Positions 43,038 to 51,580 of a stretch of DNA of 64,000 nt are shown one piece after another (position 1 is the first letter of the stretch; every line of letters starts with the position of its first letter). The DNA is from Paenibacillus cremeus. GTDB taxonomy: Bacteria > Bacillota > Bacilli > Paenibacillales > NBRC-103111. The notes beneath the pieces are model-generated. The model was not told where the DNA came from, made no database searches, and saw only the letters and a list, made by a program, of their open reading frames with translations. Made by a program: the position numbers and the translations under genes. The stretch spans positions 1 through 64,000 of the forward strand of contig NZ_VNJI01000033.1 of the NCBI RefSeq assembly GCF_007786445.1. The letters are read 5' to 3'.

Positions 43038-43790
43038 TTACGGCTGCAGCATGCCCAAATACTCCTTCATGGCTAACGCAAGGTCATCCATCGCGATGGA
43101 GCTTGGCAGCAGCTGTCTGGCGCTCCATCCGGCCCCGCGGCTTGCCATGTAGGCGACGGGGTATGGCGTCACGGTCACCTGCTGCGTGCGAAAATGCTTA
43201 ACGGCTCGAACCATATGCGAGGCGGAGGTGACCAGAATCGGATGCTGAAAGCCGTGCTCCCTCAGCATTTGAGCGGAATTGACCGCATTTTCCTGCGTGG
43301 TGCGGCTGCGATCCTCCAGCAAAATGTCGGTCTGCGGCACCCCCATCGCAATCAGCGCCCGCTTCGAGATCTGCCCCTCATTGCCCGAATTCTCGTACAC
43401 CTGTCCTCCCGAGATGAGGATGGGGAGCTTTTTTCTCGCGTACAGCTCGACCACGGCTGCCATCCGGCTCATCGTAGTCTGACTGAGGCTGCTTTGATCA
43501 TGCGGTCCGCTGGCATCGGGGGTTCCGGTCACTGCGCCGCCCGTCAGCACGACGTACACGTCGCCATTGATGGCCGCAGGCGGTTCGTAGCGGCTCTCCA
43601 ATGAGCGCAGGGCCGACTCCCCGACAGGCGGAATGGACACTAGATACAGCAGCGCCGTAAAGCCGAGAAGCACCCATGCAATTTTACTCTGATGCCTGTA
43701 GAGCAGCCACACGCTTACAGCCAGCATCAGCACGATGAATAAGCCGGGAGGCAGCACAAACATATATAACGCTTTTAGCACATAAATCAT
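43038..43790 (-). CDS. YdcF-family membrane protein (DUF218)
   Basis: A 250-residue protein with two N-terminal membrane helices (about 5-27 and 35-55) and an extracytoplasmic or cytoplasmic Rossmann-like DUF218 domain. DVYVVLTGGAV, ILISGGQVYENSGNEG, RSRTTQENAVNS and VTSASHMVRAVKHF are its hallmarks. ElyC and SanA relatives affect envelope polymer metabolism, but the activity is unproven. ATG at 43790 has CCGGAGCG nine bases upstream; an in-frame ATG 11 codons earlier does not. Confidence 0.85.
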   Translation of the reverse strand: MIYVLKALYMFVLPPGLFIVLMLAVSVWLLYRHQSKIAWVLLGFTALLYLVSIPPVGESALRSLESRYEPPAAINGDVYVVLTGGAVTGTPDASGPHDQSSLSQTTMSRMAAVVELYARKKLPILISGGQVYENSGNEGQISKRALIAMGVPQTDILLEDRSRTTQENAVNSAQMLREHGFQHPILVTSASHMVRAVKHFRTQQVTVTPYPVAYMASRGAGWSARQLLPSSIAMDDLALAMKEYLGMLQP

Positions 43791-43911
43791 GGTTGGAACG
43801 CTCCGGTCAGATGAAATGGACAATCCATTTTCATTATCGGCGGATTGGCATTATTTTTCAACTAAAGGTATGGTAAGTCGGATTTTTAGTGTGTGAATTG
43901 AGCGTTTTCGT

Positions 43912-43941
43912 TTGCAGGAGGGCGGCTTTCATCGGTATAAT
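43912..43941 (+). promoter_or_regulatory. Promoter of the ArsC/Spx-like gene
   Basis: TTGCAG at 43912-43917, 18-bp spacer, TATAAT at 43936-43941. It lies in the 200-bp divergent region with the YdcF-like gene. Confidence 0.6.
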
Positions 43942-43992
43942 TGAGGACAGACCACCGTACACTCTACTAATCGATAAGGATGGAAATAACAC

Positions 43993-44370
43993 ATGAACGG
44001 CAAACGCGTCACAATGTACTGGTATCCCCAATGCGGCACCTGCCGCAACGCACTGAAATCGCTGAAGGAGCAGGGAGTGGAGGTCGAGACGATCCATTTG
44101 TTTGAAACCCCGCCTTCCGCTGCCCACTTGAAAGAGCTGATTGCCCAGAGCGGGCTCGAGATTAAAAAATGGTTCAACACCTCCGGTGAAGTGTATAAGG
44201 AAATGAAGCTGAAGGACCAGCTGCCGGGGATGAGCGCAGAAAATATGATCGAGCTGCTGGCCTCGAACGGAAGGCTGATCAAGCGTCCGGTCGTAACGGA
44301 TGGACAACAGGTTACGGTCGGCTTTAAGCCGGAAACGTATGCGGAAGTCTGGGGGAGCACGAACAACTAA
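43993..44370 (+). CDS. ArsC/Spx-superfamily thioredoxin-fold protein
   Basis: A 125-residue protein of the ArsC/Spx/MgsR group. The CxxC redox motif is in YWYPQCGTCRNALKSL, and the C-terminal half has the family signature LLASNGRLIKRPVV with the arsenate-reductase-like Arg. It is closest in form to YusI-type proteins of Bacillus, whose function is unknown. It is unlikely to be true Spx, which is longer and has a different motif context. TTG at 44390 of the next gene follows closely. Confidence 0.82.
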   Translation: MNGKRVTMYWYPQCGTCRNALKSLKEQGVEVETIHLFETPPSAAHLKELIAQSGLEIKKWFNTSGEVYKEMKLKDQLPGMSAENMIELLASNGRLIKRPVVTDGQQVTVGFKPETYAEVWGSTNN

Positions 44371-44389
44371 TTCTGGAGGGGGAACGCTG

Positions 44390-45463
44390 TTGCCGAACCA
44401 ACCGAAACCGAAGAAGCAAAACCCGCTGTGGTATCTCGGTGCCGCAGTGATGTTCATTTTGGCCAAGGGTAAGTCGCTGCTGGCGCTGTTAAAGTTCGGC
44501 AAATTCGGCGGCGTGCTGATATCGATGCTGCTGTCGGTCGGAGCCTATGCGATTATTTATCCGTGGCAATTCGCGATCGGCTTTGTGCTGCTGATCTTCG
44601 TCCATGAGCTGGGACATGTCATAGCCGCCAAGCAGAAGGGGCTGCCGGTCACAGCACCGGTGTTTATCCCGTTTCTCGGGGCATTGATCAGCATGAAAAA
44701 GCATCCCCGCGATGCCGTAACCGAGGCTTATATGGCTTACGGCGGTCCGCTGTTGGGCACGATTGGTGCACTCGCCGTCTTTGTAGCTGCCTATCTGACG
44801 GATAGCGAGCTGTTTTACTCGCTGGCCTACGTCGGTTTTTTCCTCAACTTGCTCAATCTGCTTCCGATCCATCCGCTGGACGGCGGGCGTATTGCTACGG
44901 CAATCTCCCGTTGGCTGTGGCTGATCGGCTTAATCGGCGGCTTATTTATCATTATTTATATTCGTTCGATCTTGTTCTTCATCATCTGGGCTATGTTCGC
45001 GTACGACCTGTACAAAAAATATGTCAAGCACCGTCACCACGGCGAAGAACGGTTCGTCACGGCCAGCTTCCTTGTATCAGCCGAGCCGCTTATCGAGCAG
45101 GGCTATCTCATCCCCGGCACCGAGCATAAACGCGAGCTGCCTTTTGTCACTTTTTCCGACCTGGACGGTCAGCAATATGTGCGGGTGATGTGGGAGTCGC
45201 TGGATTTTAAAGGGACGGTCCCGCTGATGCATCAAGGCTTGATCAAGCGGGCGCATGTGACGAAGCTGGACCATTTGCAAAAAGAAACCGGCCTGCATCT
45301 GATGATCCACTGCCAGATCGACTATACGCTGTATCAAAATGACAAGTACTATGACGTGCCTGTCGCCTCCCGCTGGAAATTCGGGATTGCGTACGTACTG
45401 CTCGCCGGCTTCCTGGTAGGGATGATGGCGCTTGTGCACCGCTTAGGCGATTTGAACGTGTGA
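44390..45463 (+). CDS. Site-2 protease family intramembrane metalloprotease
   Basis: A 357-residue membrane protein. The zinc-binding HELGH is in FVHELGHVIAAKQKG, and the third ligand Asp in NLLPIHPLDGGRI. Six or so helices are seen, with an extra C-terminal helix (about 330-350). The segment between about 220 and 325 is soluble and could be a regulatory domain. TTG at 44390 follows GGAGGGGGAACG, giving the start MPNQPKPKKQ. It follows the ArsC-like gene by 19 bp. The substrate is unknown; no anti-sigma gene is nearby. Confidence 0.88.
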   Translation: MPNQPKPKKQNPLWYLGAAVMFILAKGKSLLALLKFGKFGGVLISMLLSVGAYAIIYPWQFAIGFVLLIFVHELGHVIAAKQKGLPVTAPVFIPFLGALISMKKHPRDAVTEAYMAYGGPLLGTIGALAVFVAAYLTDSELFYSLAYVGFFLNLLNLLPIHPLDGGRIATAISRWLWLIGLIGGLFIIIYIRSILFFIIWAMFAYDLYKKYVKHRHHGEERFVTASFLVSAEPLIEQGYLIPGTEHKRELPFVTFSDLDGQQYVRVMWESLDFKGTVPLMHQGLIKRAHVTKLDHLQKETGLHLMIHCQIDYTLYQNDKYYDVPVASRWKFGIAYVLLAGFLVGMMALVHRLGDLNV

Positions 45464-45553
45464 CGAAGCTCGAACGCATTAATGGACTAAATGATTAACC
45501 GCATAAACTTGTGCTGCACTACTCTCACTTTATTCGAAAAAGAGGTTAACCCC

Positions 45554-46735
45554 ATGAAGCAATTACGTTCTAATCGGCTGGCCGAACTCGGGTCGGCTAT
45601 TTTTTCTGAAATGGCAGCGTGGAAAAAAGAAGTCATGGACCGCGGCGTCGACGTCATCGATCTGGGCATTGGCAGTCCGGACCGTCCGCCGTCCGCCCGG
45701 GTGATCCAAGCGCTGCAAGAAGCGGTCGCGGATCCAAGCGTGTACGGGTATCCGACCTCTGAAGGCAGCCTGCCGTTCCGGCAAACCGTCGCGAAGTGGT
45801 ATAAGCATCGCTTTGGCGTCGAATTGAATCCCGAGACGGAGATCGTCACGCTGATGGGATCGCAGGATGGACTGGCGCATTTGGCGCTGTCGGTTACGGA
45901 TCCGGGAGACATCGTCATGGTGCCGGACCCAGGCTATCCGATATATTCCGCCAGCCTGGTCATCGCAGGGGTCACACCTTATTTCCTGCCGCTGCGGGAG
46001 GAGAATGATTTTCTCCCTGACCTGGAGCAAATTCCGCACGAAGTGGCTTCCAAAGCCAAATTTATGCTGCTCAACTATCCGAGCAATCCGTTGTCGGCGG
46101 TGGCTACGCGGGAGTTTTTCGAGCGCCTGGTTGCGTACGCGAAGCGTCATGAGCTATTGATCGTACATGATTTGGCTTATTCCGAGATGGCATTTGACGG
46201 CTTTCGACCACCAAGTATTCTGGAAGTCGAAGGGGCTAAGGAGTGCGCCGTTGAGTTCCATTCCTTGTCGAAAAGCTTCAACATGGCCGGCTGCCGCATC
46301 GCGTTTATGGTCGGCCGATCCGATGTGGTCGAGTCGCTCCGCATTCTCAAGTCGAATATCGACTATGGGGTGTTTGTGGCTGTGCAGCGAGCTGGGATCG
46401 CAGCGCTGGAGGAGGACATGTCTCCGGAGAGCACGCCAGTGGCTGGCACGTATGAGCGGAGACGGGATATTGTCGTGGATGGCTTGCGCCAAGCAGGTTG
46501 GAATATAGCCAAGCCGAAGGCTACGATGTTCATCTGGGCGCGCATTCCGGAGGGCTGGACATCTCGACAAATTTCCCGGGAAATGCTGTATAAGGCAGGC
46601 GTTGTCGTAATTCCGGGCGACGCGTTTGGACAAGAGGGTGAAGGCTACGTCCGCATTGCGCTGGTGCAGGAAGAGGATCGCCTGCGGGAGGCGGTTGCGC
46701 GGATCGGAAAGTTTCTTCACGGCGCACAAGATTGA
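45554..46735 (+). CDS. Class I/II aminotransferase, DapL-like
   Basis: A PLP transaminase of 393 residues. The PLP Lys is in FHSLSKSFNMAGCRIAFMVG; other features are LGIGSPDRPPS, YPTSEGSLPFRQ and NYPSNPLSAVA. The form resembles LL-diaminopimelate aminotransferase-type and PatA-like enzymes; the true substrate cannot be settled by eye. ATG at 45554 follows AAAGAGGTTAA; in-frame codons back to 45491 lack a site. It stands alone, followed by a gene-free stretch that holds the second 51-bp repeat cluster. Confidence 0.85.
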   Translation: MKQLRSNRLAELGSAIFSEMAAWKKEVMDRGVDVIDLGIGSPDRPPSARVIQALQEAVADPSVYGYPTSEGSLPFRQTVAKWYKHRFGVELNPETEIVTLMGSQDGLAHLALSVTDPGDIVMVPDPGYPIYSASLVIAGVTPYFLPLREENDFLPDLEQIPHEVASKAKFMLLNYPSNPLSAVATREFFERLVAYAKRHELLIVHDLAYSEMAFDGFRPPSILEVEGAKECAVEFHSLSKSFNMAGCRIAFMVGRSDVVESLRILKSNIDYGVFVAVQRAGIAALEEDMSPESTPVAGTYERRRDIVVDGLRQAGWNIAKPKATMFIWARIPEGWTSRQISREMLYKAGVVVIPGDAFGQEGEGYVRIALVQEEDRLREAVARIGKFLHGAQD

Positions 46736-46831
46736 GTGAATGGAAATGGACATGAACATGAAAAGCTACCTCAAAAACGCGGATGTACTCCTTCGAAAGG
46801 GCTCCGATCAGGGACATTTCTTACATAGCGC

Positions 46832-46946
46832 GCGCTAGAGCGCCCGATCGACAGCTAGCGTGGGCTGCAAAGCGGAAAAACCGCGCTAGAACGCCTGATC
46901 AACAGTTAACGCGGGCTGCAAAGCGGAAAAGCCGCGCTAGAGCGCC
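46832..46946 (+). repeat. 51-bp tandem repeat, two full copies and a partial third
   Basis: GCGCTAGAGCGCC-type cores begin at 46832, 46883 and 46934, exactly 51 bp apart. Each full unit ends with CTGCAAAGCGGAAAAnCC, so GCGG and CCGC arms can form a small hairpin. The period and core match the cluster at 36749-36901. The 46736-46986 interval holds no convincing gene. Confidence 0.85.
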
Positions 46947-46986
46947 CTGAGGTCAGTCAGCAGGGCCAGACAATTAAATACAATTC

Positions 46987-47018
46987 GAGCCTGCCGGCTA
47001 ATCGGCGGGCTCTTTTTT
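46987..47018 (+). terminator. Terminator after the repeat cluster
   Basis: GAGCCTGCCG at 46987-46996 pairs with CGGCGGGCTC at 47003-47012, then six T residues. It probably ends the aminotransferase transcript, and the repeat cluster would then be in its 3' untranslated region. Confidence 0.85.
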
Positions 47019-47139
47019 CCTCCCTCACCGAACAATCCACTCCGTTTATATTCTGTTTATAAATTGACCCGTATGATGCAGAAGTAAGGTCATTGACAGA
47101 GAACGGACGGGAGTCCGGTTCGGATAAGGAGAGATGCAA

Positions 47140-48169
47140 ATGGCAAGAACATACACAGAAGGTGAAATAACGAATAAAGGCAATTGGCGCGCGTTTGTCC
47201 GCTTGCTGATGCAGGCGAATCCGCCTAAGCTAATTTTAACCATTGCGCTGACGCTAAGCATCATATCTACATTGGTGGGGCTCATGATCCCACTGTTTAC
47301 GAAAAACGCCGTCGACAGCTTCTCGGTCAGCTCCATCAGCTGGACGCAGATCGGTGGCATGGGGGTCGCTTTTATCTTGATGGCTATCGGTTCGGGGATC
47401 TCGATCTACCTCCTGAACTATGCGGGTCAGTGTGTCGTGGCGGGCATTCGGGATCGCCTGTGGAAAAAGCTGCTGGTGCTTCCGGTTCGCTATTATGATA
47501 ACAACCAGACGGGCGAAACCATCTCCCGAATGACGAATGATACCGCGGTCATCAAAGAGCTGACCTCTATCAGCGGATTTTCGCGCGCATTAAAGAGTGA
47601 TACGATCTCCGACGCAGAGCGCACACATTACCTCGATATCATCGAAGCGGAAAGCAAGCGCTTATCGAAGTTAAGCGACAATCTGCTCAAGCTCTCTTCG
47701 CTCGAGTCTCAGCAGCATCCGTTTGAGCCGCGCAGCTTCAGGCTGGATAAGCAGCTCCGCAACTTAGTTTTAGCCTGCGAGCCGCAATGGGTAGACAAGC
47801 AAATGGTGATGGACATTGAATTAGCCGAGGTCACGATAACAGCGGATGAAGATCTGCTCAGTCAAGTGTGGACGAATCTCATTCACAATGCGATCAAATT
47901 TACCCCCGCTGGCGGGGCCGTCGGCGTTTCATTTAACGAGCAGTTCAGGGAAAGCGGAAATCCATATCGTAGATAGTGGCACCGGGATTTCGGATGATGA
48001 ACAAATGCATATTTTCGAGCGATTCTATAAAGCGGACAAATCCAGAAACCGTACCATGGGCGGGAGTGGACTCGGCCTGTCCATCGTAAAGAAAATTATC
48101 GATATGCATCATGGTACGATTACAGTGACCAGTCAGCTTGGTCAAGGCACGACCTTCATCGTCGCTTAG
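47140..48169 (+). pseudogene. Chimera of an ABC exporter 5' end and a sensor histidine kinase 3' end, frameshifted
   Basis: From ATG at 47140 (TAAGGAG upstream) residues 1 to about 140 are the N-terminal membrane part of an exporter-type ABC transporter (RLWKKLLVLPVRYYDNNQTGETISRMTNDT). At ELTSISGF the sequence switches to the dimerisation helix of a histidine kinase (FSRALKSDTISDAERTHYLDIIEAESKRL), just after where its phospho-acceptor His would be. The ATPase N box (TNLIHNAIKFTPAGG) follows. A +1 shift near 47935-47955 then ends the frame at TAG. The next frame continues with IHIVDSGTGIS and GGSGLGLSIVKK to 48169. The exporter's other half, the kinase N-terminus and its His are gone. It cannot work as either protein. 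Confidence 0.88.
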
Positions 48170-48181
48170 CGCTCAGCTCCT

Positions 48182-48211
48182 AAAGCCCGCGCGTTTTTGC
48201 ACGGGCTTTTT
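48182..48211 (+). terminator. Terminator after the chimeric pseudogene
   Basis: AAAGCCCG at 48182-48189 pairs with CGGGCTTT at 48202-48209, with T residues to 48211. Confidence 0.85.
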
Positions 48212-48281
48212 GCGCGATTTCACACCACGATCAAAATTCGCATGTCGCAAAATCTGAGTCTTTATTGTCATTAAATTGCAA

Positions 48282-48310
48282 TTTCAACCTCACCTGTGTC
48301 ATGATAAAAT
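48282..48310 (+). promoter_or_regulatory. Likely promoter of the Gfo/Idh/MocA-AraC operon
   Basis: TTTCAA at 48282-48287, 17-bp spacer, TAAAAT at 48305-48310. The -35 is weak, as expected for an activator-dependent promoter. Confidence 0.45.
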
Positions 48311-48348
48311 TTGTTAAGAGTCCCATGATATTAAAGGAGGATACACAC

Positions 48349-49431
48349 GTGTCTGGAAAATTGAAAATCGGTATTATCGGCTGCGGCGGAATTGCAAACG
48401 GAAAGCATATGCCTAGCCTCTCGAAGCTTGATCAAGTTGAGCTTGTCGCTTTTTGTGATATCGTCACCGAGAAGGCCGAGAAGGCTGCTGCACAATACGG
48501 CGCAGAAGGCGCTAAAGTATATGAGGACTACCGCGAGCTTCTGGCGGATGCTTCGATTGATGTTGTGCACGTGTGCACCCCGAACGACTCTCACGCTGAA
48601 ATTTCCATCGCCGCTTTGGAAGCGGACAAGCATGTGATGTGCGAGAAGCCAATGGCCAAAACCGCTGCTGACGCACGCCGCATGGTAGAAGCTGCGAAGC
48701 GCACCGGCAAGAAGCTAGCTGTAGGCTATAACAACCGTTACCGTCCGGACAGCCTCTTTATGAAGCAAATTTGCGAAGATGGCGAGCTCGGAGAAATTTA
48801 CTATGCTAAAGCACACGCGATTCGCCGCCGTGCCGTTCCGACTTGGGGCGTATTCTTGGATGAAGAGAAGCAAGGCGGAGGTCCGCTGATCGATATCGGT
48901 ACACATGCACTGGATTTGACCCTCTGGGTTATGAATAACTACGAGCCGAAGGTTGTACTTGGGACGACGTTCCATAAGCTTTCCGGTAAAGAAAACGCTG
49001 CTAATGCTTGGGGTCCATGGGATCCGAAGAAGTTCACGGTGGAAGATTCCGCTATGGGTATGATCGTGATGAAGAATGGCGCGACTATCATGCTCGAATC
49101 GAGCTGGGCGCTGAACACGCTGGACGTGAAAGAAGCGAAATGTACGCTGATGGGTACCGAGGGCGGAGCCGATATGGAAGACGGTCTTCGTGTGAACGGT
49201 GAGAAGCACAGCCGTTTGTACACGAACAAAGTGCAGCTGGATGCCGGCGGCGTAGCATTCTACGACGGGAAGAAAGAGAAAGCAGAAGAAACGGAAGCGC
49301 GTCTGTGGATCGATGCGATTCTGAACGATAAACAGCCGGTGGTTACGCCGGAGCAGGCTTGTGTGGTTTCCGAGATTTTGGAAGCTATTTACGAGTCCGC
49401 GAAAACAGGCAAAGCCGTATACTTCGATTAA
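48349..49431 (+). CDS. Gfo/Idh/MocA-family oxidoreductase (first of two)
   Basis: An NAD(P)-dependent sugar or polyol oxidoreductase of 360 residues. The N-terminal Rossmann motif is KIGIIGCGGIANGKHMP; the family EKP motif is in HVMCEKPMAKT; the catalytic-region His is in DIGTHALDLTLWVM. GTG at 48349 follows AAAGGAGGATACACAC, and the earlier in-frame ATG is unsupported. It is followed 37 bp later by a second family member and then an overlapping AraC regulator, suggesting a small inositol- or sugar-type catabolic operon. The substrate is unknown. Confidence 0.9.
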   Translation: MSGKLKIGIIGCGGIANGKHMPSLSKLDQVELVAFCDIVTEKAEKAAAQYGAEGAKVYEDYRELLADASIDVVHVCTPNDSHAEISIAALEADKHVMCEKPMAKTAADARRMVEAAKRTGKKLAVGYNNRYRPDSLFMKQICEDGELGEIYYAKAHAIRRRAVPTWGVFLDEEKQGGGPLIDIGTHALDLTLWVMNNYEPKVVLGTTFHKLSGKENAANAWGPWDPKKFTVEDSAMGMIVMKNGATIMLESSWALNTLDVKEAKCTLMGTEGGADMEDGLRVNGEKHSRLYTNKVQLDAGGVAFYDGKKEKAEETEARLWIDAILNDKQPVVTPEQACVVSEILEAIYESAKTGKAVYFD

Positions 49432-49468
49432 TGCCATTTATTAAATGAGCTCAGGAGGACGTAAACAC

Positions 49469-50488
49469 ATGATCAGAGTAGCGATGTTGAGCTTTTGGCA
49501 CGTCCATGCCAGAGACTACGCGAAGCAAGCAACAGAACATCCAGGTACGGAAATCGTAGCGGTTTGGGACGAGCAGCCGGAGCGCGGACGTAAGGAAGCA
49601 GAGGAGCGCGGCGTGCGCTTTTACGAGGATTTGAATGTACTGCTGGCGCAGCCGGATATTGATGGCGTCATTGTCGATACTCCGACCAACGTGCACCGCG
49701 ATGTTTTGGTTGCCGCGGCTAAAGCAGGCAAGCATATCTTCACTGAAAAAGTGGTAGCGTCCACGCTGAAGGAATGCAACGAAATCGTTGCGGCGGTGGA
49801 AGAGGCTGGCGTGAAGCTGACGGTTTCTCTCCCGCGCCTGAACTTTAACTATACCTTGGCCATTCAGGATATTCTGAAGCAAGGCTTGCTCGGCGATCTG
49901 ACCCTGGTTCGTACTCGCTTGTCCCACAACGGTGCGATTCCATCGGAGCGCGGTCCGCTGGGCTGGCTGCCTGCACATTTTTATAATGGCGAGCAAACGT
50001 GCGGCGGAGCGATGATCGACCTCGGCTGCCATCCGATGTACCTGGCTCGCTTATTCTTGGGTCTTCCTGAGAGCGTTACGGCCAACTACGGATATGTAAC
50101 GGGAAAAACCGTGGAAGACAATGCGGTGTCCGTCCTGCGGTATTCTAACGGGGCGCTTGCGATTGTGGAAGCGGGCTTTGTGAACCGTCACTCGCCGTTC
50201 GTCATCGAAGTGCATGGTACCGAAGGCAGCCTGCTGTTCTCGACGCACGATAACAAGCTGCTCGTCCGCAGCTCGAAGCTTGGGGACGAAGGCAACAAGG
50301 AATGGCAGGTGCAGCCGCTTCCGGCTGAAAGACAGTCCGCGTTCCATCAATGGGTGGAGCACATCGAGCAAGGAACGACAGCGACGGAGAACATCGCCAT
50401 GGCGATCGATCTGACTCGCCTGATGGAGGCGTCGAATTTGTCGGCCGCTTCCGGCAGCGCGATCCAGCTTAGCGACTTGCAGCGATGA
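49469..50488 (+). CDS. Gfo/Idh/MocA-family oxidoreductase (second of two)
   Basis: A 339-residue relative of the preceding enzyme. The start is MIRVAMLSFWHVHARDYAKQ, with the Rossmann glycines replaced by SFWHVH, as in the subfamily related to YrbE/MviM-like proteins. The EKP-type position reads TEKVVAS and the His motif is DLGCHPMYLARLF. ATG at 49469 follows TCAGGAGGACG. Its stop overlaps the ATG of the AraC gene. The atypical nucleotide loop and Lys motif make it uncertain whether it uses the same cofactor as its neighbour. Confidence 0.87.
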   Translation: MIRVAMLSFWHVHARDYAKQATEHPGTEIVAVWDEQPERGRKEAEERGVRFYEDLNVLLAQPDIDGVIVDTPTNVHRDVLVAAAKAGKHIFTEKVVASTLKECNEIVAAVEEAGVKLTVSLPRLNFNYTLAIQDILKQGLLGDLTLVRTRLSHNGAIPSERGPLGWLPAHFYNGEQTCGGAMIDLGCHPMYLARLFLGLPESVTANYGYVTGKTVEDNAVSVLRYSNGALAIVEAGFVNRHSPFVIEVHGTEGSLLFSTHDNKLLVRSSKLGDEGNKEWQVQPLPAERQSAFHQWVEHIEQGTTATENIAMAIDLTRLMEASNLSAASGSAIQLSDLQR

Positions 50489-51441
50489 ACGGCCAAACCC
50501 GACTCGGCGCGAGGCCGTATCCGTATGAGTCTATGCTTGCCAATCCGCAAGCGCTGGATCGGCTGGATGTAGAATTTCGTTGGGGCAGCTATGGAATTCG
50601 GATGTTGAAATTTCACCATACCAGTTTTCCGCCGGGGAAAATCGCACATTTTCACAAGCATTCCGATTACGAGTTTCACTTCATTCCGCGCGGGAAGGGC
50701 AAAGTTATTCTCGGCAACGACCCGTTCTCTCTGCACGAGGGCATGATGTATTTGACTGGCCCCGGGCTGATGCATTACCAAGAGGCGGATGCGTTCGAAG
50801 CGATGGACGAATTGTGCCTGCACATCGACATCCATCGGCTGGAGGACGGCCTGGCGGGGGCAGACGATTGGGGTGCGCGCTGGGAGCGGGCGGAGGCGGA
50901 TTCCTGTATCCACCTGCTGGAGCAGCTGCCGGCGCGGCCGGTGATGGACACCTATCGTGCGATGGAGTGCTTCCTCACCGCCTACCGTGCTTGGCACGAC
51001 AACCAGCCCGGCGTGATGACCGTGATCAAGCAGTCGATCATCCAAATTTTGCTGCGCATGACCCGTGCTTACGAGACGATGCCGCAGCAGGAGCTGCCGT
51101 CGCGCGACATGAAGCACTACCGCTATCAGCTGGCCGTGCAGTTTATTAAAGACAACTACATGGCCCCGCTAACACTGGAAATCGTGGCAGAGCGGGTGCA
51201 GATTAGCGCACGCCAGCTGCAGCGCATTTTCCGCGAGCAGACAGGCGGTACGTTCAGCGAGTACATCGAGCAGGTGCGGCTGATGCATATATGCACGGAG
51301 CTTGCGGCCAGCGATGCGACGATCGATCAGATCGCGTTCCAGAACGGCTTCTCAAGCGCGAATTACTTGCACTACGTGTTCAAGAAAAAGCTCGGCACCA
51401 CACCGATGCAATATCGGCTGCACAATGCCCAGCGTTCCTGA
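50485..51441 (+). CDS. AraC-family transcriptional regulator with N-terminal cupin
   Basis: A 318-residue regulator. A cupin sugar-sensing domain lies at about 35-150 (KIAHFHKHSDYEFHFIPRG), and two AraC helix-turn-helix units at about 215-312 (LTLEIVAERVQISARQLQRIFREQTGGTFSEYI ... IDQIAFQNGFSSANYLHYVFKKKLGTTP). It starts by ATGA overlap with the second oxidoreductase gene, so it is cotranslated and probably controls the operon. The inducer is likely the substrate of the two oxidoreductases. A terminator follows. Confidence 0.9.
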   Translation: MNGQTRLGARPYPYESMLANPQALDRLDVEFRWGSYGIRMLKFHHTSFPPGKIAHFHKHSDYEFHFIPRGKGKVILGNDPFSLHEGMMYLTGPGLMHYQEADAFEAMDELCLHIDIHRLEDGLAGADDWGARWERAEADSCIHLLEQLPARPVMDTYRAMECFLTAYRAWHDNQPGVMTVIKQSIIQILLRMTRAYETMPQQELPSRDMKHYRYQLAVQFIKDNYMAPLTLEIVAERVQISARQLQRIFREQTGGTFSEYIEQVRLMHICTELAASDATIDQIAFQNGFSSANYLHYVFKKKLGTTPMQYRLHNAQRS

Positions 51442-51453
51442 GCCAAGTTGAAA

Positions 51454-51508
51454 ACCCTCTGTTCCGCAGCCTTTTTGGGTGACGGGGCAGGGGGTGTTTG
51501 TTTTTGCA
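51454..51508 (+). terminator. Terminator after the AraC gene
   Basis: ACCCTCTG at 51454-51461 pairs with CAGGGGGT at 51488-51495 (one wobble), followed by GTTTGTTTTTG. Confidence 0.65.
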
Positions 51509-51536
51509 ATTCCGTCCGCTCGGGGGCCGCTTTCTG

Positions 51537-51545
51537 TGCTATAAT
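51537..51545 (+). promoter_or_regulatory. Extended -10 promoter of the exonuclease gene
   Basis: TGC followed by TATAAT at 51540-51545; the -35 region is GC-rich and weak, which fits an extended -10 promoter. Confidence 0.5.
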
Positions 51546-51580
51546 AGGCATGGCAATAGGTTTACATGGGAGAGATGCAA

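Noticed and set aside
46746-46838. A 30-codon frame after the aminotransferase gene
   Set aside because: There is no ribosome binding site, it ends inside the repeat cluster, and the translation shows no pattern.
47846-48169. Separate small ATPase-domain gene
   Set aside because: Its N-terminal part is an out-of-frame reading of the preceding sequence. It only makes sense as the continuation of the frameshifted kinase remnant.
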